Shown here piece after piece: positions 18,097 to 27,792 of a stretch of DNA of 64,000 nt (within the stretch, counting starts at the first letter, position 1; every line of letters starts with the position of its first letter). The notes under the pieces are model-generated. The model was not told the origin of the DNA and searched no databases. It saw only the letters and a program-made list of their open reading frames with translations. Source of the DNA: JAEUOS01 sp040382235 (GTDB lineage: Bacteria; Pseudomonadota; Gammaproteobacteria; Burkholderiales; JAEUOS01); the NCBI GenBank assembly GCA_040382235.1, contig JBEIFV010000014.1, forward strand, positions 1 through 64,000, given 5' to 3'. Position numbers and translations under genes: made by a program.

Positions 18097-18528
18097 ATGG
18101 ACACCAAGGCTATCGAACTCGCCCGGCGCGCGGCGGATTCGATGTACGGAAACGATACCTGCAGCAAATGGCTCGGCATGACCCTGGAAGAGGTGCGCCC
18201 CGGCTATGCGCGCATGCGCATGCCGGTCCGACCTGAATTCCTCAATGGCCTGGGCATCTGCCACGGCGGACTCATGTTCACCCTGGCGGATTCGACTTTC
18301 GCTTTCGCCTGCAACAGCTACAACATCCCGGCTGTCGCATCCGGATGCGCGATCGAATTCCTCAAATCCGTCAAAGGGGGGGACGTGCTTGTAGCTGAGG
18401 GCCAGGAGCAAACCCTGTCTGGCAGGCACGGGGTCTACGACATCAAGGTCACCAATTCCGGTGGCGAAGTCGTGGCCATGTTTCGCGGAAAATCGGCGCA
18501 GTTGAAGGGCGAGATCGTCTCGCCCTGA
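18097..18528 (+). CDS. paaI: Phenylacetate-pathway hot-dog thioesterase
   Basis: A 143-aa hot-dog-fold thioesterase, thought to release CoA from dead-end hydroxyphenylacetyl-CoA and related intermediates. The segment FLNGLGICHGGLMFTLADSTFAFACN carries the Asn and HGG plus Asp that form the active site of PaaI proteins, near residues 48-68. It is translated two bases after paaG. Downstream the pathway should continue with paaK, but a 7-kb block of unrelated surface genes intervenes. The 269 bases after its stop hold no gene; a weakly conserved 16-base repeat at 18536 is annotated separately. Confidence 0.9.
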   Translation: MDTKAIELARRAADSMYGNDTCSKWLGMTLEEVRPGYARMRMPVRPEFLNGLGICHGGLMFTLADSTFAFACNSYNIPAVASGCAIEFLKSVKGGDVLVAEGQEQTLSGRHGVYDIKVTNSGGEVVAMFRGKSAQLKGEIVSP

Positions 18529-18535
18529 CCGTTCG

Positions 18536-18551
18536 TCGTCTCAATTGATCC
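18536..18551 (+). repeat. Left copy of an imperfect flanking repeat
   Basis: TCGTCTCAATTGATCC, eight bases after the paaI stop, matches 13 of 16 bases of TCGTGTCAATTGGTTC at 25560-25575, just before paaK. The two copies bracket the surface-gene block in direct orientation. The match is short and could be chance. Confidence 0.25.
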
Positions 18552-18797
18552 GGTACGCGCACGGCGTTTCCAATTATTCTTGCGTTGAGCGATTATTTCT
18601 GCCTGAAATGGCCGGGGCTGCCGCAGTCTTGCGCTCACATCAATTTTTCGGATCTCAAAACTGCGTGCAGTGAGACGATAACAAGCGAGTCAGGCGACAG
18701 ATGCGGCGCGCGATCTTGATTTCGATTGCAGCTGCCTGTTCCGAAGCGTGCTTAGGGCCTGCGATGCCCGGAAACCTTTCGATATTGGAGCGTTGTC

Positions 18798-19490
18798 ATG
18801 AAAATTCGACAATTGATCACCCTGCTTGGCGCGTTTGCGGGAGTGCTTTCAAGCGTGCCTGCAAGCGCCGCCGACGCCGGATCGATCCAGCAGTTATCCG
18901 GCAACGTCACCATAGTCGGTGCCGATCGCAGTACCAGGAAGGCCGGCCCGCGGGAAAGGATTCAGTCCGGGGACACCATCACGACTGAAGCCAGGAGCGA
19001 GGCGATGATCAAGATGGCCGATGATTCGTCGGTCTTGTTGCGGCCGAACACGCAATTCCAGTTCACGGATTTCAAATTCGAGCAGAAACCAACGGACTCA
19101 TCGTTTGTGTCCCTGCTGCGAGGCACTGCGCGACTTGTTTCAGGTTTGATAGGAAAGAATGTACCTTCGCGAGTGTCGGTGTCGGCAGCCACGGCAACCA
19201 TCGGCATTCGAGGCACCGACTTCGAGGTGTCCGTTATCACCGAAGACACCGCAGACACGCGCGCCGGCGTCTACAACTACGTCCGTGACGGCGCCACCAA
19301 CGTGCAGATCGCCAGTGGTCAAGCCCTTGATGTACGCAAGGAGCAAACCGCTTTCGCGCCGCAGAATCCAAGACCGGGCGAAGATGCGCTGCAACTGCTT
19401 CGCGAAACCCCGATCTTCCTGCAGCAAGGTGGCGGCCTGGACGCCTTGATCCAGTCGATCATCATCATGCCTCCCATGATGATGCGATAA
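18798..19490 (+). CDS. Secreted FecR-domain protein
   Basis: A 230-aa exported protein. Residues 1-24 are a signal peptide (LITLLGAFAGVLSSVPASA). Residues ~40-170 form a FecR/SH3-like domain: RERIQSGDTITTEARSEAMIKMADDSSVLLRPNTQF, then SLLRGTARLVSG and VSAATATIGIRGTDFEV. This is the pattern of the stand-alone FecR domain proteins of betaproteobacteria, which are not anti-sigma factors and may bind peptidoglycan or a surface partner. The C-terminus ends in an isoleucine/methionine-rich stretch (IIIMPPMMMR). GGAG lies eight bases upstream of the ATG. It is the only plus-strand gene of the 7-kb block. Confidence 0.85.
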   Translation: MKIRQLITLLGAFAGVLSSVPASAADAGSIQQLSGNVTIVGADRSTRKAGPRERIQSGDTITTEARSEAMIKMADDSSVLLRPNTQFQFTDFKFEQKPTDSSFVSLLRGTARLVSGLIGKNVPSRVSVSAATATIGIRGTDFEVSVITEDTADTRAGVYNYVRDGATNVQIASGQALDVRKEQTAFAPQNPRPGEDALQLLRETPIFLQQGGGLDALIQSIIIMPPMMMR

Positions 19491-19502
19491 AGCGCAACCT
19501 GC

Positions 19503-19519
19503 GGCATGCGGTGCATGCC
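19503..19519. other. Short hairpin between convergent genes
   Basis: GGCATGC and GCATGCC form a perfect 7-bp stem with a 3-base loop, between the FecR gene stop and the convergent hydrolase stop. There is no U tract on either strand, so it may be a weak bidirectional transcription end or an mRNA 3' stabiliser. Confidence 0.3.
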
Positions 19520-20347
19520 CTAACGCTGCAGGCAACTTTGGGCAGCCAGCTCGGCCCAATCCCGCTCCCAGCAGCACACATGGTCATAGCTTTCGCGGTC
19601 AATGACGCGCGCGCTGGTAAGTGCCAGGAAGCGACGCTGCGTATGCGGCGGTACCAGGGTGTCGAGCTTACCCCTGAAATGCACCTGACTCACCCGATTC
19701 AGACCGGTGGCGTAGTCGGCCGGATTGAGCGATGTCGCAAGGCGCGATACCTTGATGGCATCGGTCCAGGCGTGCGTATCCAGGGGCGCGGCGACCGTCA
19801 CCAGACAACGCACGTCGCTGCGCCTGGCGGCAACCAGGGCTGCCATCGCGCCACCTCCCGAGTAGCCAACCAGGTTGAGGTGGCTCGCGCCATGTGATCG
19901 CTTAAGCGCTTCCACCGCCTGATCGGTCGCGGCAACCGCGTCTTCGCTGAAGCGCCCGCCAGTCCACAAGGCAGGGTCACATTGCAGCAATTCCGCTTCA
20001 GCAAGAAACTGGCAAGGCCGGCCCAGATAAGCGACCGCGCTGGAAGGATCCATCAAGGCCATTTGAAGCACCACAAACTTGACGGGCGTGGGGTCATGCG
20101 GCGGTTCATCCGGTCGCCGCCACGGCGCGCCATCGCTTTCAATATAGACCGTCAGACCATGAGGAGGACCAACTGCAGGTGCACGCCGCGCAAATGCCCG
20201 CAACCTTGAATCGGGCACCCCCGACGGAACGAAACCTGCTGCGCCCGCAGCGTCGCCCAGCCTCTCGGCAGGCGACTGAACCAGGGCACATGCGCACAAC
20301 ACCGCAGTCAGGCAACCCGCAACAGTCCTGCCTGGCAGGCGCAACAT
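19520..20347 (-). CDS. Alpha/beta-hydrolase lipoprotein
   Basis: A 275-aa exported hydrolase. From the ATG at 20347 it begins MLRLPGRTVAGCLTAVLCACALVQSP; the segment LTAVLCAC ends in a plausible lipobox, so a lipoprotein is likely. The catalytic region shows the nucleophile elbow GYSGGGAMAAL near residue 157, and a late HFRGKLDTLVPP plus SYDHVCCW supply candidate Asp and His. Natural substrate unknown; cell-envelope esters are a guess from its location. It sits 49 bases downstream of the autotransporter gene on the same strand and is convergent with the FecR gene. A longer TTG start 13 codons upstream is possible. Confidence 0.75.
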   Translation of the reverse strand: MLRLPGRTVAGCLTAVLCACALVQSPAERLGDAAGAAGFVPSGVPDSRLRAFARRAPAVGPPHGLTVYIESDGAPWRRPDEPPHDPTPVKFVVLQMALMDPSSAVAYLGRPCQFLAEAELLQCDPALWTGGRFSEDAVAATDQAVEALKRSHGASHLNLVGYSGGGAMAALVAARRSDVRCLVTVAAPLDTHAWTDAIKVSRLATSLNPADYATGLNRVSQVHFRGKLDTLVPPHTQRRFLALTSARVIDRESYDHVCCWERDWAELAAQSCLQR

Positions 20348-20396
20348 CCTCAAGCGTCGGGAGCTCAACTTCCCGGCGCGCCGCAAATCAAGAGTC

Positions 20397-21443
20397 CTAG
20401 AACCGGACGCCCAGATTGAGGAGCAGTTGGTTGTTCTTCACCTGTGACCGGCTTTGCTCGGACGAGTACTGAATGCCCCCGTACAGCGACCCGCCCGACG
20501 TGAAGCGGATACCGACCACCGGTGTCCAGGCATCACGATCATTCGCAGCGGTCTGTCCGCCAACGGGCGCCTGGTCAGGTCTGCGGATGTCGTAGATGTA
20601 GCTCAGACCAAAGTACGGGACAACCGATCCGAAGTTGTAGCCAGCCTGGCCGCTCAATCTAAGTTGGGAAAGGCTTACCTTGCCATCGCGAACAAAGGTT
20701 CCGTTCGACAACGTGTAGGCACCAAGGCGATCATCAACCGCCAACAACGCGCCGCGCCCGGTGAGTTGCCATTTGCCGATGGGCTGCCTAAAAGAGAGCC
20801 CGATACTGCCAAGCGTACGATCCGAACGGAGCGTACCTGTGGCGCCAAATTGCGTGGTATCGATTTTGGTGCGCCCGAAGCCAAGGGTCGCATCCAGGGC
20901 CCACGCCCGGTTAAGCGGAATTCCGATGTAAGGGGTGATCGTGTATCCGCTGCCCTTGAGCGTACCGGACAAGGCGGTTCCATTGATCCCGATGTCGCTG
21001 CGATCCCCCGCCAGCGCAACACCCACTATAACGTTGTTGGCAAGCCGGTAATCAACACCGGTCATGAGTACGTCTACGGTGCCACTGCTCTGCAAGGGCT
21101 GGAATGAATAGCCAACCTTGTTCTGCGAATACGCAACCCACGCATTCCAGGCTTTGCCGCCTGGCGCTGCGGCCGCACCGCTCTGCCCTTGGCCCGGCAG
21201 CGCGAAGCGCCGGACGCCGTTCGAAGCCCCAGGCAGGCCGCCAGGCGATCCGCCACCCGCGAGATCGCCGACGATACCCGCCAAGGCTGCCAAACCCGCA
21301 GCCGCCTGCGGGGTAAGGGTGGTACCGACCACAGACGCAGTGCCCGTTGAAGCCAACGCAGGATTTGAGTTGAGGCTCACGAAAAACCCCAAAACCAACG
21401 CAAGCGCACATTGGCTGAAGTATCTAAATCCGGTAGAAAACAT
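20397..21443 (-). CDS. Autotransporter-type outer-membrane beta-barrel protein
   Basis: A 348-aa outer-membrane protein. Residues 1-31 are a signal peptide (CALALVLGFFVSLNSNPALA). A short glycine/alanine-rich segment (to about residue 95) precedes a beta-barrel of ~250 residues built of alternating strands, such as WNAWVAYSQNKVGYSF, GVDYRLANNVIVGVALAGD and ALDATLGFGRTKI. It ends in NLGVRF, the C-terminal phenylalanine signature for BAM insertion. This matches the autotransporter translocator domain, but with almost no passenger, so it is probably a stand-alone barrel. GGGGGTG precedes the ATG. The 185 bases upstream are unusually AT-rich. Confidence 0.85.
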   Translation of the reverse strand: MFSTGFRYFSQCALALVLGFFVSLNSNPALASTGTASVVGTTLTPQAAAGLAALAGIVGDLAGGGSPGGLPGASNGVRRFALPGQGQSGAAAAPGGKAWNAWVAYSQNKVGYSFQPLQSSGTVDVLMTGVDYRLANNVIVGVALAGDRSDIGINGTALSGTLKGSGYTITPYIGIPLNRAWALDATLGFGRTKIDTTQFGATGTLRSDRTLGSIGLSFRQPIGKWQLTGRGALLAVDDRLGAYTLSNGTFVRDGKVSLSQLRLSGQAGYNFGSVVPYFGLSYIYDIRRPDQAPVGGQTAANDRDAWTPVVGIRFTSGGSLYGGIQYSSEQSRSQVKNNQLLLNLGVRF

Positions 21444-21628
21444 GCTTCACCCCCACAAAACTGCGCCGACAAATGAACCGGCCTACTTGCTCTACTGGTG
21501 TGTTCACAAACTCTAATTCAAGATTGTATCACTTTGCAATCACAACTCAAGTTAACTTTTAACCTAGATATTCTCGCCAATCCATTGTTTTTTATATATT
21601 TTAATGGGAATCAATAAGAGTGAATTTA

Positions 21629-24385
21629 TCATTTTTGTTGTGCTTTCACAACATTCATAAGGCTATTGAAGTCCGCTGCATCAAGGTTCTTGCTGGCTCG
21701 AGCAAGCGTATCCCTGAGGGTAGCGTCATCACCGAGCCTTAATGCCATCACTACTCGCTCGAAGTATGGGCCGAGTTCATTTGGCAATAGCGCTTCCATC
21801 CGATCCAGCAGTGCATATGCCGCCCCACGGTTGCCGCCATCGAACTTGAGTTGCGCCCAGTTGCGCAACAGAATCGGCTGCGACGGAAACAACTCGTATG
21901 ACTGCCCGAAAAGCTCATCCGCGTTGCTTGCCGCATCCTCGCCCGCGCTCGGGTCGAACGACCGCAACAGCCTGAGGGCGCGGACCTGGTATGCATTTGC
22001 AAGAGCAATCATGATCCAGGGATCGCGGGGAAACAATGCATTGGCTTGGCGACCGGTTTCTTCTGCCAAGTCGAGTGCGCGAGCTATCTTCTCGTACTGT
22101 CCAGATGTGACGCCGGCCGGAGTTATATCCGCCAGTGCCCGCCTCAAGCTGTGGAACACCAACTCGCGCCTGTACTGCCGCTCATACGGCATCGCTCGAA
22201 TCGCATCCTGGAGCATGCGCTCCCCGAGTTCCGGTCGCGCGGTACCGCCCCAACTCGCCACCGTCATCGCAACCTCGGACTTCACGGTCCGCCAACCCAG
22301 AGCCAGGCACCCGACGCTCAAAACGACGAGCGGCAGCACTGCCATCAGGCGCAGGTTCGGGGCGCGCGACCGTCCCGGCGCACCCTGTGATCGCCACCGC
22401 GCCCCCCACGCCAGCGCGACACACATGCCGACCACGTAAAGCGCGGATCCGAATACAGCCCAGGAGAGTCGCGTCGCATCGATCTCGTCGATGGAAGTTC
22501 CCGACCAGTGCAAACACAGCAGGTGCAGGGTCGCATACAGCGCAGGCCACGCCAGAAAAATACCTGCAGCGCGGCCGGCGTGTCTGTTCGGCACGGGCGA
22601 CCCAGCGGACCGCCCGCACCATGCGAACGCGCATGCCATGAGAAGGGATGGCACCATCGGTATTGCGTGCGACCACCACGGTCCTTGCTCGCGATGCGAC
22701 AGCATTCCACCTGGCATGACTATCGGAATCAAACTTGCACAAGCGGATACGAGCATGAATCCGAATACCCACATCAAGTAATTCGAGTCGCTATCGACCG
22801 CCGCCTTTTGCGCCTCTCTGGGGGCCGCAAGTGCGACGCCAATCGCAAGGATCAAGGCAGCGCAGGCAAACGAAACAAGACGGGTTGTCGGAACCGGGAT
22901 GTTTACCTGGGCATCGAACCAGAACACCAGCAACCCTGCCACGAGACCTGCGAGCAGCGTGAATGCTCTGTCGGTAATCATGCTGCGGACATGGCGATCG
23001 GCTGACATTGATCGCCATGCACATCCGAGCAGGTAAACGTACCAACCCACCCCTACGCCAAGACCAAAAGCCGGGACTTTCGCAGAGTCGAGTCCAACCG
23101 AAATCGCGGCCAGCGAGGCAAGAACGCCACCACCAATCGTCGTCAGGACAAATATCCAGGCTATCCGCTTTCCGGAAAGTCCATAGAGCGCACGAACCGC
23201 CGCAAACACGACTGTCCCGAAAAAAATGCAATAGACCATCCAGCCCAGAAAGCCGAAGTTCATACCGACATCAAGTGTGTCCGCGTTCAGGCGGTCAAAC
23301 GTCGGGACTGCGATATGGCCTTCCAACTGGATAACCGAGGGTGGCAGATGCACGTAATAGTGTGTATGTGCGGAGTCGGGCCCATACCCTAGAAGCTTGC
23401 GTGGAACCGAAGCCGCCGCAAACGCACGGGTACCGGCGAGCCACATGTCCAGGCGCGTCGCCGCGCTGCGCGTAGCGCGGGTGGTGGCTGGTTTCGCATC
23501 CGGCTCAAGGCTTAGGATCATCCGGTCGAGCACCGGCACCTTGCCTGCCCAGGTAGCGCCCTTCGCGCTGACATTGATGGTCGCCACAAATACAAACAGG
23601 CCAAGCATGGTCGCGATGGCAGCAAGAAAAACGCCCCGCGCGCGTTCGCGGGCGGCAATGACGCACGCAACCATCGCCGTCCCGACAATCGCTGCCGCAA
23701 GCGGTCCGCGGCTTTGCGAAAGCACAAGCCCTGTCCACGCAAGCGCCAAAGTGAATGCCCAGATTGCCGACTCGATCTTGTGTCGGCGCACGTTCCACCA
23801 AACCATGCCTGCTATCGGCGTGAGGATCGCAAGATAGGCGGCCAGATACACTGGGTTGCCCAGAGTCCCGCCCCTGCGCGTAGCGTCGCCCTCGCTGGTG
23901 GGAAGGGTGTAAAAATCCCAGCCAAGACGCTGCTGGATCGCATAAGTCGCCGGAACCACGCTGGCAAGCACGATCGCCTTGACCAACATCGCGATGCGGC
24001 CGGCGTCCACTGCCCACATAAGGACTGCGAAGAAAAAGCCGCAATACGCAGCCCAGACAATCAGCCCCTCGCGACGGAAATAGGTGCCAAAAATTGCGGC
24101 CGCAGGAATTTCCGACAAAGCCGTCGATACCGCAGCCAGACAGACAAACGCAATCAAGGAAGCGCACGCGATGCGGGGCGCCATGTTTGCACGGGCCATC
24201 CGCGGCGCGGCAGCAGCCAGAAACGCCGAAGCGAGAGCCAGGAAAGCCAGCGGTAGCGCGACCGCCAACTTTGAAACTTCATACCCACGGCCCATGATTG
24301 CGCTTCCCATGGTGGGCACCGCGACCACAACTGCTGTCAGCGACGCCAGACACAGGCGGGACCAGAAATCATGTTTGTCCGGCAT
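21629..24385 (-). CDS. O-antigen ligase-like membrane protein with C-terminal TPR-like region
   Basis: A 918-aa polytopic protein of the Wzy/WaaL/PglL superfamily. I start it at MPDKHDFW, one base after the stop of the upstream WecA-like gene. About a dozen hydrophobic segments occupy residues 1-700, with a large periplasmic loop around PDSAHTHYYVHLPPSV (near 380). The last ~180 residues are helical and TPR-like (PRDPWIMIALANAYQVRALRLLRS; LLRNWAQLKFDGGNRGAAYALLDRME). Such enzymes transfer lipid-linked glycans to lipid A or to proteins. The usual DRAHN-type motif reads DRLNAD here, so catalysis needs checking. Translation is probably coupled to the neighbour. Confidence 0.82.
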   Translation of the reverse strand: MPDKHDFWSRLCLASLTAVVVAVPTMGSAIMGRGYEVSKLAVALPLAFLALASAFLAAAAPRMARANMAPRIACASLIAFVCLAAVSTALSEIPAAAIFGTYFRREGLIVWAAYCGFFFAVLMWAVDAGRIAMLVKAIVLASVVPATYAIQQRLGWDFYTLPTSEGDATRRGGTLGNPVYLAAYLAILTPIAGMVWWNVRRHKIESAIWAFTLALAWTGLVLSQSRGPLAAAIVGTAMVACVIAARERARGVFLAAIATMLGLFVFVATINVSAKGATWAGKVPVLDRMILSLEPDAKPATTRATRSAATRLDMWLAGTRAFAAASVPRKLLGYGPDSAHTHYYVHLPPSVIQLEGHIAVPTFDRLNADTLDVGMNFGFLGWMVYCIFFGTVVFAAVRALYGLSGKRIAWIFVLTTIGGGVLASLAAISVGLDSAKVPAFGLGVGVGWYVYLLGCAWRSMSADRHVRSMITDRAFTLLAGLVAGLLVFWFDAQVNIPVPTTRLVSFACAALILAIGVALAAPREAQKAAVDSDSNYLMWVFGFMLVSACASLIPIVMPGGMLSHREQGPWWSHAIPMVPSLLMACAFAWCGRSAGSPVPNRHAGRAAGIFLAWPALYATLHLLCLHWSGTSIDEIDATRLSWAVFGSALYVVGMCVALAWGARWRSQGAPGRSRAPNLRLMAVLPLVVLSVGCLALGWRTVKSEVAMTVASWGGTARPELGERMLQDAIRAMPYERQYRRELVFHSLRRALADITPAGVTSGQYEKIARALDLAEETGRQANALFPRDPWIMIALANAYQVRALRLLRSFDPSAGEDAASNADELFGQSYELFPSQPILLRNWAQLKFDGGNRGAAYALLDRMEALLPNELGPYFERVVMALRLGDDATLRDTLARASKNLDAADFNSLMNVVKAQQK

Positions 24386-24386
24386 C

Positions 24387-25538
24387 CTATGCTGCCCGAT
24401 CCGTGTCTTTGCCCTTCGTACGAGGCTTGTGTAAGACCCACCAGCGGGGCGCTCGGAAAGTGGCGATCCGCGCGTAACCGTAGATGTAACCAGCCGCGAA
24501 CAGAACACATCCAGCCTGCAGTGCCCTCGTGTTCTCCCAGAAAACCACCGCGGGTGCAACCCCTATCGAGGTGATGATCCAGAGATACGGCGAGGTCAGT
24601 GCGTTGCGCTGCACCTTGTGCGATTGCAAGGACGTGCCTACCAGCCAGCGCACCAGTCGCTTGTAGATCAGGTGGTGCAAATGCGCAACGTCCGGTACCC
24701 CGGGGTGGCTACGGCGCAACACGACGCGTCGATAGATCGAAAAAAGGGTTTCGAATATCGGGTACGAGCACAACAGGATCGGGAACCAAGGTGAAACGCT
24801 CGCATTTCGCGCCACCAGCAAAACCAGCAACTCCGCAGTCCAGAAACCAACGAGGTAGGCCCCGCCGTCGCCCAAATACACCAATCCACGCGGAAAGTTG
24901 AGCAGCATAAAGCCGCCGATGGCACCCACGGAGGTGAGCGACGCCGCAAGGATTGGCACGTCGCCAACCTTGAAAGCCACATAGGCGATGCCTAGCAAAA
25001 CGAGACTCGCCACGCCGCCTGCCAAACCGTTGAATCCATCAATGATGTTAAACGCGTTGACAAGGCCGGCAACTGCGATACATGTAAACACGATCGACAC
25101 CACCGAAATCGCGACCACACCGTCAAACCATGCGACATCGACCCTGACTATCCAGGCGTTCAGTAGCCAGCCCGCAAGACCCGCCGATACCACGGCCGCC
25201 ACAAAGCGCAGGCTGACGCTCAGGCGCTGCGTGAAGTCTTCCGCCAAGCCCGCCACGAATACGGGCATGGCAGTGGCCAACAGCAACAGCCCATACAACG
25301 CAGTCGCCTGGGCACCGTCGCCATTGTCGAAAAACCGGTGCACCAGGCTGGCGGCCAATCCGGCGGCGACACCCAGCCCGCCGACCCGACCGAGCCCACG
25401 CAGGCTTGGCTGGCGCATCCATGCTGCGCGACGCTTCTTGACAAACTGCCGGTGCGCATGGGCACTTGCCAGGTTAATACGAATAATGAACAGCGTTATC
25501 GCAAACGAGACCACCATCGCTGTCAAAACATAGGTCAC
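24387..25538 (-). CDS. WecA/TagO-like undecaprenyl-phosphate glycosyl-1-phosphate transferase
   Basis: A 383-aa membrane enzyme of the MraY/WecA family, which loads a sugar phosphate (often GlcNAc-1-P) onto undecaprenyl phosphate to start glycan assembly. Around ten hydrophobic helices are visible. Motifs: GLAEDFTQRLS near residue 98 (usual form GLxDD), the metal-binding NAFNIIDGFNGLAGG near 162, YLGDGGAYLVGF near 222, and the cytoplasmic HPGVPDVAHLHHLI near 279 with its His-rich signature. The start is GTG. The stop is followed after one base by the O-antigen ligase-like gene, so initiation and transfer functions form a two-gene unit. Confidence 0.88.
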   Translation of the reverse strand: MTYVLTAMVVSFAITLFIIRINLASAHAHRQFVKKRRAAWMRQPSLRGLGRVGGLGVAAGLAASLVHRFFDNGDGAQATALYGLLLLATAMPVFVAGLAEDFTQRLSVSLRFVAAVVSAGLAGWLLNAWIVRVDVAWFDGVVAISVVSIVFTCIAVAGLVNAFNIIDGFNGLAGGVASLVLLGIAYVAFKVGDVPILAASLTSVGAIGGFMLLNFPRGLVYLGDGGAYLVGFWTAELLVLLVARNASVSPWFPILLCSYPIFETLFSIYRRVVLRRSHPGVPDVAHLHHLIYKRLVRWLVGTSLQSHKVQRNALTSPYLWIITSIGVAPAVVFWENTRALQAGCVLFAAGYIYGYARIATFRAPRWWVLHKPRTKGKDTDRAA

Positions 25539-25559
25539 ACGTTACCCGCCGAATCCACA

Positions 25560-25575
25560 TCGTGTCAATTGGTTC
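25560..25575 (+). repeat. Right copy of an imperfect flanking repeat
   Basis: TCGTGTCAATTGGTTC, 22 bases upstream of the WecA-like gene start and 117 bases before paaK, is a 13/16 match in direct orientation to 18536-18551 after paaI. It would mark the right edge of the surface-gene block if that block was inserted. Confidence 0.25.
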
Positions 25576-25692
25576 AGGATGACCCTTGCAAGCCACCAGC
25601 GAATTCTATTCTGTCTACCCTCGACCGCCCGCCTGCGCGATAACATATAACCTGCGGGTCCCCATCCTCGTCCTTTTCAAGGATCAAACAGA

Positions 25693-26994
<1,302 letters not shown>

Positions 26995-27255
26995 TCGTGC
27001 AGTTCGCCTGCCCGGGCAAGCGGAAGGCCAGGCCGAAACCCGGAAGCATGAGCATGGAACTCGCCGTATGCGCAAACCGGATGCAAACCGCGATGGTTCA
27101 GCCCGGAACAAGCTTCGGACAGGGGTGAAAAATCTTGTCAGTTCCGGCTGTCGTGACCGCCAAGCGAGAGCGAGAATCAGCCCATGTTGCGATTTTTTCA
27201 CTGCTTTGCCATTTTTGCCGGTCCGTCAGCCCTGCACAACGCGAGAGTAAAGCGT

Positions 27256-27711
27256 GTGCGGCTGGCCACAGTCTTGCTCGGCGCCCTAGCCAACATGCCC
27301 GCGCAGGCGAACAGTCCTTATGATTTTTGCGTCACCCGAGTGATGCAGGCCGGCAGCGACGTGCTGCGTACGCGCCTGCTGTTCGAGGACAACGATCCCG
27401 GCGTAGAACTGGCCGGCCACTTCCTGATTCGCCATTATCGACAGCCGTTGGTGGCCTCGGTCCGGATCGAAGACTACCGGCCCGAGGTATGCGGCAACGC
27501 TGAATCACATTTCCTTGCCTTGAAAGCCGGACAAGGTCCGCTGCGGCAAGTCGAACCTGCCAGACGCCTTCCGGATCTCGGCCGAGCGGCAAGCCAAACC
27601 GTCAACCTGGTTTCGGAGACCTACACCAACGCGGTACGGCAAGCCACCGGCACCCTGGGCCTGGTGCTTGAGGCCACCAAAGAAGCCATGTGCTCCATGA
27701 TTCGCTGCTGA
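27256..27711 (+). CDS. Hypothetical secreted protein
   Basis: An unrecognised ~151-aa protein. I start it at a GTG (VRLATVLLGALANMPAQA) because it gives a clean signal peptide and GAGAG lies eight bases upstream; an ATG at 27184 in the same frame would add 24 residues with an internal signal, less likely. The mature part has three cysteines (DFCVTRV, PEVCGNAE and the C-terminal MCSMIRC), which could form disulfides, and no motif I recognise. It stands alone between paaK and the convergent CoA-transferase gene. Coding status rests on length and signal peptide. Confidence 0.5.
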   Translation: MRLATVLLGALANMPAQANSPYDFCVTRVMQAGSDVLRTRLLFEDNDPGVELAGHFLIRHYRQPLVASVRIEDYRPEVCGNAESHFLALKAGQGPLRQVEPARRLPDLGRAASQTVNLVSETYTNAVRQATGTLGLVLEATKEAMCSMIRC

Positions 27712-27792
27712 TATCCAGGGATTGATCCGGATCCGATAGTGAAGCCGGTACCAACCCGGCTGTGCAAAAGCCATCATGAAACACCACAGCGA

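Noticed and set aside
18701..18988. Possible 95-aa frame overlapping the FecR gene
   Set aside because: Its start lies in the leader and the rest overlaps the FecR signal peptide and domain in another frame; codon pattern and motifs favour the FecR frame.
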